The notes under the pieces: model-generated
Databases searched by the model: none
What the model was told of the DNA's origin: nothing
Seen by the model: only the letters and a program-made list of their open reading frames with translations
Assembly: GCF_035605935.1 (NCBI RefSeq)
Contig: NZ_DATNGK010000158.1
Coordinates: 1 to 7,414, forward strand
From: Actinocrinis sp035605935
GTDB taxonomy: Bacteria > Actinomycetota > Actinomycetes > Streptomycetales > Catenulisporaceae
Direction of reading: 5' to 3'
Length of the DNA stretch: 7,414 nucleotides
Shown: positions 1-6,289 of the stretch, piece after piece
Position numbering within the stretch: position 1 is the first letter of the stretch
How the letters are laid out: each line of letters starts with the position of its first letter
Position numbers and translations under genes: made by a program

Positions 1-65
1 GCTCGCGTGAATTGATCACAGTCGCTTTTTCCGCTGCAAACGCCGAGGTTGTCAGCGCGTAGAGA

Positions 66-94
66 TTGTCACATGTCGCTTTGCGACGACTAAT
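66..94 (+). promoter_or_regulatory. Candidate sigma70-type promoter upstream of the Fn3/propeller lipoprotein gene
   Basis: TTGTCA at 66-71 matches the -35 consensus at 5 of 6 bases. After a 17-bp spacer, ACTAAT at 89-94 matches the -10 consensus at 4 of 6. The spacer contains a small perfect inverted repeat (GTCGC-TTT-GCGAC, 75-87) that could be an operator or chance. The element sits in the only clearly AT-richer stretch of the window and points toward the gene starting at 218, which would leave a leader of about 115 nt. The call rests on consensus matching alone. Confidence 0.25.
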
Positions 95-111
95 TTCGAG
101 TGACGAACGTC

Positions 112-142
112 TCGACGTAGCTGTAGTACTAGCACTTACAAT
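112..142 (+). promoter_or_regulatory. Alternative promoter candidate with a good -10 hexamer
   Basis: TACAAT at 137-142 matches the -10 consensus at 5 of 6 bases. The best upstream partner is TCGACG at 112-117 (4 of 6), but the 19-bp spacer is longer than ideal. An 8-bp palindrome (TAGTACTA, 124-131) lies between the two hexamers and could be a binding site. If this is the active promoter, transcription would begin near 149 and the inverted repeat at 161-179 would lie at the start of the transcript. It competes with the candidate at 66-94, and the sequence does not decide between them. Confidence 0.2.
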
Positions 143-160
143 CAATAACAAGTTCCTTTA

Positions 161-179
161 CGTGCCACAGAACGGCACG
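161..179 (+). repeat. Inverted repeat (6-bp stem, 7-nt loop) in the 5' leader
   Basis: CGTGCC (161-166) and GGCACG (174-179) are perfect reverse complements separated by ACAGAAC. The repeat lies about 40 nt before the first start codon, downstream of both promoter candidates. It could be a leader hairpin or a dyad operator. There is no U-tract after it, so it is not an intrinsic terminator of an upstream gene. No ribosome binding site is obvious between it and the gene start. A six-base stem can occur by chance. Confidence 0.3.
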
Positions 180-217
180 CTACCGTCGCCTCAAGTGATG
201 CCACTCATTTGCGACCA

Positions 218-1768
218 ATGAGAAATCTACTGCTCGCTTCATTGATCTCCCTTGCACTGTGCGCGTGTGGTGCAGGTGGCGACACGAGCGGAGACGGCGT
301 ACCGGTCGCACAGGTGCCGACGCCGACGCCGAGTCCTACGCCGACGCCGAGTCCTACGCCGACTCCGACTCCTACGCCGACACCGACGCCTGACACCACG
401 CCTCCCACGGTGCCCTCGGGCATGGCGGCGAGTGCGGCGGGTGCCGGGCAGATCAATCTGAGCTGGACGGCCTCGACCGACAACGTGCGGGTGAGCGGCT
501 ATCGGCTTGAGCGCTGCCAAGGCGCGGGCTGCGCGAACTTCTCGCAGATTGCGACGCCGGCAGGCACCTCCGCCACCGATAGCGGGCTTGCCGACTCGAC
601 CAGCTACAGCTATCGCGTGCGCGCCGCGGACGCCGCCGGCAACTTGAGCGGCTTCTCCGCGGTTTCGAGCGCCACCACGCCGACACCTACGCCGCCACCG
701 CCGCCGCCTCCGCCGCCGCCGGCAAACGTGCCTTGGGTCAACAACCTGGCCGTGGGACAGTGGTTCCAGATTCCGAACACCGCGCTTTCGGGCGTCGATC
801 CATCGCCGGTTCCCCCTGGAAACACCGGCCCGCAGTCGAAAGTGCAGACATGGACTTCGTTCGTGGTGGATACGCGCACCTCCAAGGTCTACTCCGTGGC
901 CGGCGGTGGCCACACCGACTATGCCGGTAACGAAGTGGACGAGCTCACTCTCGAGCTGGCGCAGCCGGTATGGACCCAGAAGCTCGCGCCGACGCCGAGC
1001 GGCTCGCTCACGAACTGCCAGTCCTATTACAACGACGGCAGGCCGGCCTCACGGCACACGTACTACGGCGTCACGCTCGACGTCGTGAACGATCGCATCA
1101 TGCTGTTCGGTGGTGCGCCCTGGTGCTCCGCCGGCGGGTTTCACTCCGCGGTCAGCTCATATCAGATCAACGCGAACACCTATAACCAGCAGGGGACGCA
1201 TCCGAGCATCGTCAATCAAGGCGCAGCCACCACGGAAGGGGGCGCGGCGTACTCGGTCGACCCGGCAACCGGCGACGTGTACAAGGCGCAGTTTTCCAAC
1301 TACGCCAAGTGGACGCGCAGCACGAACAGCTGGTCCGTGCTCAACCCGCTCGGCAGCGGACCCGAAGGTCTGGAAACAATGTCCGCAATGGATACGACGC
1401 GCGGACGGATTCTGTTCGTCGGCGGCTCCAGTGACGATCACCACCTCTACACATTGGCCAACAACACCTTTACGGCGATCACGCTCAACGGCGCGAACGC
1501 CGCCAATGTCGCGGGCGCCGGACAAGCGGCGATGATCTATGTCCCGGCGATGGATCGCTACCTGGTGCGCCTCGCCGGTGCGGGCGGCACCATCTACCAG
1601 ATCAACCCCGCGACATTCGAGGTGACGACGTTTGCCACCACGGGTGGCGGCTCGGTGCCCGGCACGCAGAGCGGCCCGTACAACAAGTTCCTCTACGTCC
1701 CGCGGCTGGGCGGAGCGATCTATGTGCCGAGCTACTCCGCAAACGCCTGGTTCGTGAGGCTGCACTGA
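218..1768 (+). CDS. Secreted lipoprotein with Thr-Pro stalk, fibronectin type III domain and beta-propeller-like domain
   Basis: The ATG at 218 is preferred over the in-frame TTG at 209 because it gives a compact lipoprotein signal: MRN, a hydrophobic stretch, then LCAC-G with Cys17 as the likely lipidated residue. No clear Shine-Dalgarno is present for either start. The product is 516 aa. Residues 33-60 are an uninterrupted Thr/Ser-Pro stalk. Residues about 60-154 match an Fn3 domain (DTTPPTVP, INLSWTASTDNV, YSYRVRAADAAGN). A ten-proline hinge follows at 159-168. From about 172 to the end is a domain with repeated short Gly/aromatic blades (SVAGGGHTDYAGNEV, IMLFGG, ILFVGGSS), typical of Kelch-like or other beta-propellers. 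It is probably an envelope-anchored binding protein, and no catalytic residues can be assigned. The next gene starts within 8 nt, suggesting cotranscription and a shared role. The ligand is unknown; a polysaccharide is an inference from the neighbour. Confidence 0.82.
   Translation: MRNLLLASLISLALCACGAGGDTSGDGVPVAQVPTPTPSPTPTPSPTPTPTPTPTPTPDTTPPTVPSGMAASAAGAGQINLSWTASTDNVRVSGYRLERCQGAGCANFSQIATPAGTSATDSGLADSTSYSYRVRAADAAGNLSGFSAVSSATTPTPTPPPPPPPPPPANVPWVNNLAVGQWFQIPNTALSGVDPSPVPPGNTGPQSKVQTWTSFVVDTRTSKVYSVAGGGHTDYAGNEVDELTLELAQPVWTQKLAPTPSGSLTNCQSYYNDGRPASRHTYYGVTLDVVNDRIMLFGGAPWCSAGGFHSAVSSYQINANTYNQQGTHPSIVNQGAATTEGGAAYSVDPATGDVYKAQFSNYAKWTRSTNSWSVLNPLGSGPEGLETMSAMDTTRGRILFVGGSSDDHHLYTLANNTFTAITLNGANAANVAGAGQAAMIYVPAMDRYLVRLAGAGGTIYQINPATFEVTTFATTGGGSVPGTQSGPYNKFLYVPRLGGAIYVPSYSANAWFVRLH
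323..394 (+). repeat. 18-bp tandem repeat encoding the Thr-Pro stalk
   Basis: Two perfect adjacent 18-bp copies (323-340 and 341-358, beginning ccgacgccgag) are followed by a third copy at 359-376 with two mismatches and a more degenerate fourth at 377-394. Each unit encodes six residues of the PTPSPT or PTPTPT type, so loss or gain of a unit would change stalk length without shifting the frame. Low-complexity tracts of this kind are prone to slippage and assembly collapse. Confidence 0.8.
692..721 (+). repeat. Ten-proline codon tract (domain hinge)
   Basis: Ten consecutive proline codons (mostly CCG, with one CCA and one CCT) join the Fn3 domain to the propeller-like domain. Polyproline stretches this long stall ribosomes and normally depend on elongation factor EF-P, so this is a probable translational slow point as well as a rigid hinge. 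Confidence 0.7.
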
Positions 1769-1775
1769 CGTGACC

Positions 1776-2246
1776 ATGCGCAAACCATTCTTCATCGAAG
1801 CGTTCGACGCCAAGCGCCGTGCGTTCCTGCGGACGCTCACCGCGACGACGGCCGCGCTAGCCACGGCGAGGTGCGGCGGCGGCAGCAGCGATTCCAAAAC
1901 CGCATCCCCGGTCGCGGGCGTCCCACCGACGCCGACCCCGACGCCGACCCCGACGCCGAGCCCGACACCGACGCCAACGCCAACGCCAACGCCGACGCCG
2001 AACGCACCACCGGTCTGGGCGACCATCCCGACGGTGACGTTCACGCAGGGCGTCGCCTCGAGCTTCTCGATCGCAACTTTCGTCAGCGATGCGAACGGCG
2101 ACCCGCTAACCATCACCATGAACGCCGTCGCTCTGCCCGCGGGTGTCACCTTCGACGCCGCCGGCAAGCGGCTCGTGTACGACGGCATCGGCGCCATCCG
2201 CTCGGTCAGCGGAGTGCGGATGACGGCTAACGACGGGCAACCCTAA
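1776..2246 (+). CDS. N-terminal fragment of a split secreted protein: Tat-like signal, Thr-Pro stalk and truncated Ig/cadherin-like domain
   Basis: The ATG at 1776 is chosen; an in-frame GTG at 1770 would add two residues. The 156-aa product starts with a charged region and KRRAFLRTL, a good twin-arginine (RRxFLK-type) motif at about residues 15-23. A short hydrophobic stretch and ARCGGGSS follow, resembling a lipobox but with Arg just before the Cys, which is poor for signal peptidase II. A Thr-Pro stalk comes next, then an Ig/cadherin-like domain (PPVWATIP, FVSDANGDPLTIT, LPAGVTFDAAGKRLVYDG). That domain stops at TANDGQP without its final strand. The missing strand (TTTSNAFTVQIV) is found at the start of the next ORF in the -1 frame, so this ORF is very likely the front of a gene interrupted at 2243-2246. 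No Shine-Dalgarno is evident; the start lies 7 nt after the previous stop, consistent with coupling. Confidence 0.75.
   Translation: MRKPFFIEAFDAKRRAFLRTLTATTAALATARCGGGSSDSKTASPVAGVPPTPTPTPTPTPSPTPTPTPTPTPTPNAPPVWATIPTVTFTQGVASSFSIATFVSDANGDPLTITMNAVALPAGVTFDAAGKRLVYDGIGAIRSVSGVRMTANDGQP
1926..1991 (+). repeat. 12-bp and 6-bp tandem repeats encoding the second Thr-Pro stalk
   Basis: Two identical 12-bp copies (1926-1937 and 1938-1949, ccgacgccgacc) are followed by a third with one mismatch (1950-1961). Three perfect 6-bp copies of ccaacg follow at 1974-1991. All units are multiples of three and encode Pro-Thr or Pro-Ser pairs. The repeat unit differs from that in the upstream gene, although the encoded stalk is nearly the same. 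Confidence 0.75.
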
Positions 2247-4216
2247 TGGCGACGACCACATCCAACGCGTTTACGGTGCAGATCGTACCGCCACCGCCTC
2301 CGCTCACCGCGTCGTTCCAGTTGACGACCGCGGTCGGTGGAGCGGATCTGCCGTATACGATCGGTTACGCATTCGCGAAAGGGACGCTGCCCGCAGCGAC
2401 AGCGCTCGCCGTCGATCAGGGCACCGCGCAGATCGTGGTGAAGCGGCAATGGAACGACGGCTCGATCAAGCACGTGGTCGTCTCCGGCCACGTCAGCATC
2501 CCGGCCGCCGGCGGCACTCAGGCGATCCAGATCTCCGCGGGCACGCCCACGGGCGGAACGGCGCTCACCAGCGCGGACATCGTCAGCGCGGCGCCCACGG
2601 CATCGGTGCAATGCGGCGCCATCGGCACGGTCACGCTCAGCAGCCTGCTCGGGGCGGCGCCGTTCAGAACCTGGGTGAGCGGCCCGGAAATGGTCGAGTG
2701 CCATTACCGCGGGCCGGTAGGGAGCGATGCAAGCCTGGTCGCCTGGTTCCACGTCAGGCTCTACCGCACCGGGAAGCTCTGGATACGCGCGTTCTGCGAG
2801 AACGGCTACGTCGACAAGGCGAGGGCCACCAAGACCTACGTGCCCACGGTGACGATCGGCGGCGCCACCGTCTACAGCCCCGGGACGAACCTCACTCATT
2901 ACGCGAACACGCGCTGGGATATCGAAGGCTGGGTCCGGGGCGATCCGCAGATCACGCCGAAGCACAACGTCGCGCAGCTGATCTCGACGCGGCTCGTTCC
3001 GAACTACTGGAAGCGCAACCCGAGCGCGGCCGCGCTCAACGGCCTGGGCCAGGTCTATACCCCGATGTCGCGGGTCGGCTGGACCCAGGACGAGTCGGAT
3101 ACCGGTTTTCAGAACGCCATCGGGCTCTTGCCGCTGTGGGACGCCCTTTACTGCTCGAGCACCGATCCGCGAGCCTTCAGGGCCGCCATGGCTTCGGCGC
3201 GCTCGCTCGGCAGCTACGCGATCGTGTGGCGCGACAGCAGCGACAATCTTCCTACGCGCCCGTCTGCCCGCCCGAACTACACGGTAGGCGGAAACAACGG
3301 CGGCGGCGCGGACGGGCTCGCCGCGGGCCCGAACAACTGGGACCTCGCCCACCACGGCAGCGGCGGCTACCTCGCCTACCTCGTCACCGGGGACTACTAC
3401 CACCTGGAGACGATGCAGCACCAGGCCTCGATGTGCTATCTGTGCAACGACCAGGGCCACGGCGCCGGGACTTCGCGGAAGCTCACGGGGCAGTCGCGCG
3501 CGATGGCGTGGTCGCTGCGCACGGTGGGCCAGCTTGCGGCCATTGGCCCGACCGACAGCGTCACGTCCGACTACGCGGCGCTTCTCGCGAGCAACATGGC
3601 GTTCTGGAGAACGAAGCTCCCCGACCAGTTCACCTCGCAGAACCCCTTGGGCATCCTCTACAGCTACGAGGTCGCTCAGCCCGCCTACGATCCCGGCCAT
3701 ACCGCAACGTGGCAGCAGAACTTCCATGTCCAGACGCTGGGCTTCCTGAGCGAGATCGAGCCGCTCGCGGACCTCACCGCCTTGAGGCTGATTCGCGACT
3801 ACTACTACCGCTGGCCGGTCGGCCTGCTTGGTGCCGACGGCGGGGCCAACTTCTGCTTCACCCAGGCCAGCGCCTACACAATCAAGGTTGCCTCCGGGGT
3901 GCTCCCCAGTGCGGAGAACATGTCGCCGTGCTTCACGTCCTGGGGGGCCGTGTACCAGAACACCTTCCTGGCAGCCAACGGAACCTGCGGTACCGTGCTC
4001 CAAGGCTCGAGCGGCGGCGACCCGTTGAATGCGAACGTCGGTTACTACGGCAACCTCATGCCGGCCATCGCGTATGCCGTCGACCACGGTGCGCCCGGCG
4101 CGGCCGAGGCCTGGGCGCGCTTCTCCGGTGCTTCGAATTGGAGCTCGGTCGAAAACAGCGGCTTCGGCGATATCCCGATGTGGGGCGTCGTGCCGAAGGG
4201 GTTCGGCGGCACGTAG
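2246..4216 (+). CDS. C-terminal part of the split protein: RIFT-barrel-like domain plus probable alpha/alpha-toroid region (polysaccharide-lyase-like)
   Basis: This 656-codon ORF opens at an ATG whose A is the last base of the previous stop (TAATG). It has no signal peptide. Residues 1-14 look like the last strand of the Ig-like domain begun in the preceding ORF, and a five-proline linker follows. Residues about 21-95 resemble the N-terminal RIFT-barrel domain found in PcRGLX-type rhamnogalacturonan lyases and various secreted or phage proteins (TIGYAFAKGTLP, QWNDGSIKHVVVSG at 68-81). Later regions rich in Trp, Tyr and His (NWDLAHHGSGGYLAYLVTGD near 364-383; HTATWQQNFHVQTLGFLSEI from residue 485) look like helical hairpins of an alpha/alpha barrel. 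A glycan lyase or hydrolase role is inference from fold style; catalytic residues cannot be named. Fused across the junction the protein would be about 813 aa and exported. Alone, this part would stay in the cytoplasm. Confidence 0.75.
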   Translation: MATTTSNAFTVQIVPPPPPLTASFQLTTAVGGADLPYTIGYAFAKGTLPAATALAVDQGTAQIVVKRQWNDGSIKHVVVSGHVSIPAAGGTQAIQISAGTPTGGTALTSADIVSAAPTASVQCGAIGTVTLSSLLGAAPFRTWVSGPEMVECHYRGPVGSDASLVAWFHVRLYRTGKLWIRAFCENGYVDKARATKTYVPTVTIGGATVYSPGTNLTHYANTRWDIEGWVRGDPQITPKHNVAQLISTRLVPNYWKRNPSAAALNGLGQVYTPMSRVGWTQDESDTGFQNAIGLLPLWDALYCSSTDPRAFRAAMASARSLGSYAIVWRDSSDNLPTRPSARPNYTVGGNNGGGADGLAAGPNNWDLAHHGSGGYLAYLVTGDYYHLETMQHQASMCYLCNDQGHGAGTSRKLTGQSRAMAWSLRTVGQLAAIGPTDSVTSDYAALLASNMAFWRTKLPDQFTSQNPLGILYSYEVAQPAYDPGHTATWQQNFHVQTLGFLSEIEPLADLTALRLIRDYYYRWPVGLLGADGGANFCFTQASAYTIKVASGVLPSAENMSPCFTSWGAVYQNTFLAANGTCGTVLQGSSGGDPLNANVGYYGNLMPAIAYAVDHGAPGAAEAWARFSGASNWSSVENSGFGDIPMWGVVPKGFGGT

Positions 4217-4224
4217 ACGAGACC

Positions 4225-4241
4225 GCGCCGCGCAGCGGCGC
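4225..4241 (+). other. GC-only hairpin just after the lyase-like gene
   Basis: GCGCCGC (4225-4231) and GCGGCGC (4235-4241) form a perfect 7-bp stem with a three-base loop, starting 9 nt after the stop codon at 4214-4216. No T-run follows, so it is not a standard intrinsic terminator. It may stabilise the 3' end of the transcript or assist termination. Hairpins of this composition are easy to obtain by chance in such GC-rich DNA. Confidence 0.3.
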
Positions 4242-4263
4242 AGCGGACCCATGGCTACCGCAA

Positions 4264-4269
4264 TAGAAT
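4264..4269 (+). promoter_or_regulatory. Possible -10 element for the Bug/TctC receptor gene (leaderless transcript)
   Basis: TAGAAT matches the -10 consensus at 5 of 6 bases and ends 7 nt before the ATG at 4277, so transcription could begin at or next to the start codon. No -35 hexamer is recognisable at the usual spacing and no Shine-Dalgarno precedes the ATG; both absences would fit a leaderless message. The alternative is readthrough from the upstream gene. Confidence 0.2.
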
Positions 4270-4276
4270 TCGTACC

Positions 4277-5266
4277 ATGGCTTCGTTCCACCCGAGCCCA
4301 AGCAAGAAACTGAGGCTGCTGCTCTACGTCCTCGCCGCGCCCCTCCTGGCGTGGGCCCAGGCCTATCCTTCCAAGCCCATCCGGATGATCGTTCCGTTCC
4401 CGGCGGGCGGGCCGGCCGACATTTTCGGCCGCGGCCTCGCGCAGGGCATGTCGAGCGAGCTCGGCCAGCCGGTGATCATCGAGAACATCGGCGGCGTCGG
4501 CGGGGTGCTCGGCGTCGACCGCGCGCTGAAATCCGCCCCCGACGGCTATACCCTCGGCTTCAACAGCGGCTCCACCCTGTCGATCGCGCCCTACTCCTTC
4601 GCCAAGCTGCCTTACGACGTGAAGAAGGACGCCGCGCTGATCACGCTGGTCGTGCGGGTTCCGGAAGTGCTTGCCGTGCATCCGTCGCTCCCGGTGGCGA
4701 CGCTCGCCGAGCTGGTCGAGCATGCGAAGAGAAATCCCGGCAAGGTCAACTTCGGCTCGGCCGGCGGCGGCAGCATCACGCACCTTGCGGGCGAGCTGCT
4801 CAAGTCGGAGGCGAAGATCGATCTTGTGCACGTCCCCTACAAGGGCGCCGCGCCTGCGGTGAACGATCTCGTCGGGGGACAGGTGCAGATGGGGATCTTC
4901 GACGTGCCGGTGCTGCTCGGGCATATCCGAAGTGGAAAGCTGAAAGCGCTGGCAGTGACTAGCGCCACACGGGCGCCGACCCTGTCTGACGTGCCGACGA
5001 CCGCCGAAGCGAATTACCCCAACGTCACCTCGGACAACTGGTACGGCCTCCTCGTACCCGCGGCCACGCCCGCGGACATCCAGAAGCGTCTGAACAGCGC
5101 CGCGGTCGCCGCGCTTAAGTCGCCCGCGGTGACCGAGCAATTCGCGAAAGTCGGCGGTCTCGCCTCGCCCGGCACGCCCCAGGACTACGCCGCGTTCCTC
5201 GCCAAGGAGCAGGAGAAGTGGAGCCGGGTGGTCAACGCGATCGGATTCAAGGAGCAGAACCAGTAA
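4277..5266 (+). CDS. Tripartite tricarboxylate transporter substrate-binding protein, Bug/TctC family
   Basis: The 329-aa product has the usual length and motifs of Bug receptors, the periplasmic ligand-binding proteins of TTT systems, which bind carboxylates and related small molecules. The signal peptide has two lysines, a hydrophobic core and AWAQA; cleavage is likely after residue 27 or 29. YPSKPIRMIVPFPAGGPADIFGR (30-52) is the family's first strand and ligand loop. ENIGGVGGVLGVDRALKSAPDGYTL follows, with IGGVGG where many members have RPGAGG. VNFGSAGGGSITHLAGELL and VPYKGAAPAVNDLVGGQVQ form the second lobe. No TctA or TctB membrane gene is adjacent, so it is an orphan receptor, common in Burkholderiales. 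The ligand cannot be told from sequence. The 3' end overlaps the convergent DUF218 gene by 20 bp. Confidence 0.93.
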   Translation: MASFHPSPSKKLRLLLYVLAAPLLAWAQAYPSKPIRMIVPFPAGGPADIFGRGLAQGMSSELGQPVIIENIGGVGGVLGVDRALKSAPDGYTLGFNSGSTLSIAPYSFAKLPYDVKKDAALITLVVRVPEVLAVHPSLPVATLAELVEHAKRNPGKVNFGSAGGGSITHLAGELLKSEAKIDLVHVPYKGAAPAVNDLVGGQVQMGIFDVPVLLGHIRSGKLKALAVTSATRAPTLSDVPTTAEANYPNVTSDNWYGLLVPAATPADIQKRLNSAAVAALKSPAVTEQFAKVGGLASPGTPQDYAAFLAKEQEKWSRVVNAIGFKEQNQ

Positions 5267-6020
5267 AGCTCTGCCGCAGGCGCCGCACGGCTTCGGCGAG
5301 AAGCTCGTAGAGGGCATGGTAGCTGCCCTGCAGCGCGCTCATGCTGGGGAGCAGCTCGACTGGATGGTCGATGCCGAAGCGCTCTCCCGAGACGACTGTC
5401 GGCGCCGGCGTGACCTGGAAGCCCGCCGCAGCGAATTCGGCGCTCGCCCTGGGCATGTCGAAGCCGTGCGCCACGAGAACCACGTGCGTCATGCCGGCGG
5501 GCAAGAGGACGGCCGCCGATTCGGCGGCGTTTGAGCGCGTGTCGCGCGAGCGGTCTTCAGACCAGCGCACCTTTACGGTGAATTCCCCCTCGAGAGCGCG
5601 CTTCATCAGCGTCGCCTCGGCCGTTCCGCCGTACACCGAGCCCCCGCTCACCAGGACCGGAAGCCCGGTGGCGCGCGCGAGCAGCGCGCCGTAGCGCACG
5701 CGCTCGAGCGTAAGCCGCGACAGCGTGTCCCCGCCGAACTCGGGCGCATTGCGGCGCACGCCGGCGCCGAGGATGACGATCGCCTGGGCGTCGGCGGTTC
5801 GGCGCAGATCAAGCGCCGCCGGCTCGAGCGAACGCAGCAGCCCATGAGAGACCACCGGCAAGGACAAGAGCAGCAGACCGGCCACGCCGGTCCAGGCGAG
5901 CGCGCGCCCGATCCGCGGCCTGCGGCCAAGCAAGGCAAGGCCAGCGAGCGCGAGCAGCAGCGGTCCGGTCGGCGGAAGGACGAGCGCCGCGAGGATTTTC
6001 CTCGCGATCAGAAAGTCCAC
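5247..6020 (-). CDS. DUF218 (YdcF/SanA/ElyC-like) membrane protein
   Basis: The start is taken as the GTG at 6020, where TAG of the preceding gene and GTG share a base (TAGTG). Upstream in-frame codons are non-conserved shadow of the neighbour. The product is 257 aa. Two hydrophobic segments (about residues 8-31 and 40-57) precede a DUF218 domain with its typical order: AIVILGAGV (80-88), RLTLERVRYGALLARATGLPVLVSGG (102-127), EATLMKRAL (135-143), SEDRSRDTRSNAAES (154-168), VVLVAHGFDMPRA (180-192) and a terminal TPAP strand. ElyC and SanA relatives take part in envelope or peptidoglycan precursor homeostasis; the exact reaction is not established for most members. The layout of two membrane helices plus a large soluble domain is closest to ElyC, but the ElyC role is inference. 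It is the last gene of a coupled three-gene minus-strand operon. Confidence 0.85.
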   Translation of the reverse strand: MDFLIARKILAALVLPPTGPLLLALAGLALLGRRPRIGRALAWTGVAGLLLLSLPVVSHGLLRSLEPAALDLRRTADAQAIVILGAGVRRNAPEFGGDTLSRLTLERVRYGALLARATGLPVLVSGGSVYGGTAEATLMKRALEGEFTVKVRWSEDRSRDTRSNAAESAAVLLPAGMTHVVLVAHGFDMPRASAEFAAAGFQVTPAPTVVSGERFGIDHPVELLPSMSALQGSYHALYELLAEAVRRLRQSFTGSAP

Positions 6021-6289
6021 TACGTCGCTTTGCTGGTGCGGCGTGCCCTGGCGAGCGCCTGTCCGGCCAGCTCGAAGGCCACCGCGGCGCTCGAGAGCTT
6101 CTGCGTCTCCTGCATGACGATATCGAGGATGAAGAGAAACGTCGCCGTGTTGGGGTTGCGAAGACCGAGCGACCAGTCCATGACCTCTTCGGTGCGCACG
6201 CCCAGCCGCTGGCCCAGCGCCTCGTAGCCGCCGACGAGCTCGGCGGCGTGGCCCACCGAGCACATGCTGAACGACGTGCCGAGGGTCAC
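6020..6289 (-). CDS. Small helix-turn-helix-like protein
   Basis: Two starts are possible: GTG at 6289, which overlaps the upstream stop as GTGA and gives 89 aa, or ATG at 6265, giving 81 aa that begin right before the recognisable domain. The GTG is listed because the overlap favours translational coupling; neither has a good Shine-Dalgarno. Counting from the ATG, residues 6-34 (HAAELVGGYEALGQRLGVRT and then EEVMDWSLG) have the spacing of a Cro/YdaS-like helix-turn-helix: a Gly-Gly turn, ALGQRLGV as first helix and turn, and EEVMDWSLG as recognition helix. NPNTATFLFILDIVMQET follows, then an Ala-rich basic tail. Small proteins of this layout are frequent in betaproteobacteria, with no defined role. 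It may bind DNA and regulate its own operon, but that is inferred. The stop overlaps the start of the DUF218 gene. Confidence 0.7.
   Translation of the reverse strand: MTLGTSFSMCSVGHAAELVGGYEALGQRLGVRTEEVMDWSLGLRNPNTATFLFILDIVMQETQKLSSAAVAFELAGQALARARRTSKAT

Noticed and set aside
323..394. CRISPR-like array
   Set aside because: The repeats are directly tandem without spacers and encode the Pro-Thr stalk in frame.
1157..2197. 346-codon minus-strand frame spanning the junction of the two stalked-protein genes
   Set aside because: It is a shadow ORF. Its Gly-Val repeat is just the antisense translation of the Thr-Pro repeats, and there is no ribosome binding site or family motif.
2235..2250. 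Programmed -1 ribosomal frameshift at the split-gene junction
   Set aside because: The bases before the stop (GGG CAA CCC TAA) do not form an X XXY YYZ slippery heptamer and re-pairing in the -1 frame would be poor. An indel or stop-restart is more likely.
2449..4266. 605-codon plus-strand frame overlapping the lyase-like gene
   Set aside because: It is rich in Arg, Pro and Gly with no domain pattern, and lies in another frame of a gene with clear protein-like sequence.
2243..5317. 1024-codon open frame on the minus strand
   Set aside because: It lies antisense to the lyase-like gene and the Bug gene and crosses the space between them. Its translation is Arg/Gly/Ala/His-rich with no recognisable domain. 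Stop-free antisense frames are expected when third codon positions are mostly G or C.
5670..5690. Perfect 7-bp GC inverted repeat inside the DUF218 gene
   Set aside because: It is made only of GC alternation (GGCGCGC/GCGCGCC) within a well-conserved coding segment, and is likely chance at this base composition.
6021..6263. N-terminal extension of the DUF218 ORF up to 6263
   Set aside because: The extension is Arg/Gly-rich and overlaps the small HTH-like gene almost entirely. The membrane segment begins right after the GTG at 6020.
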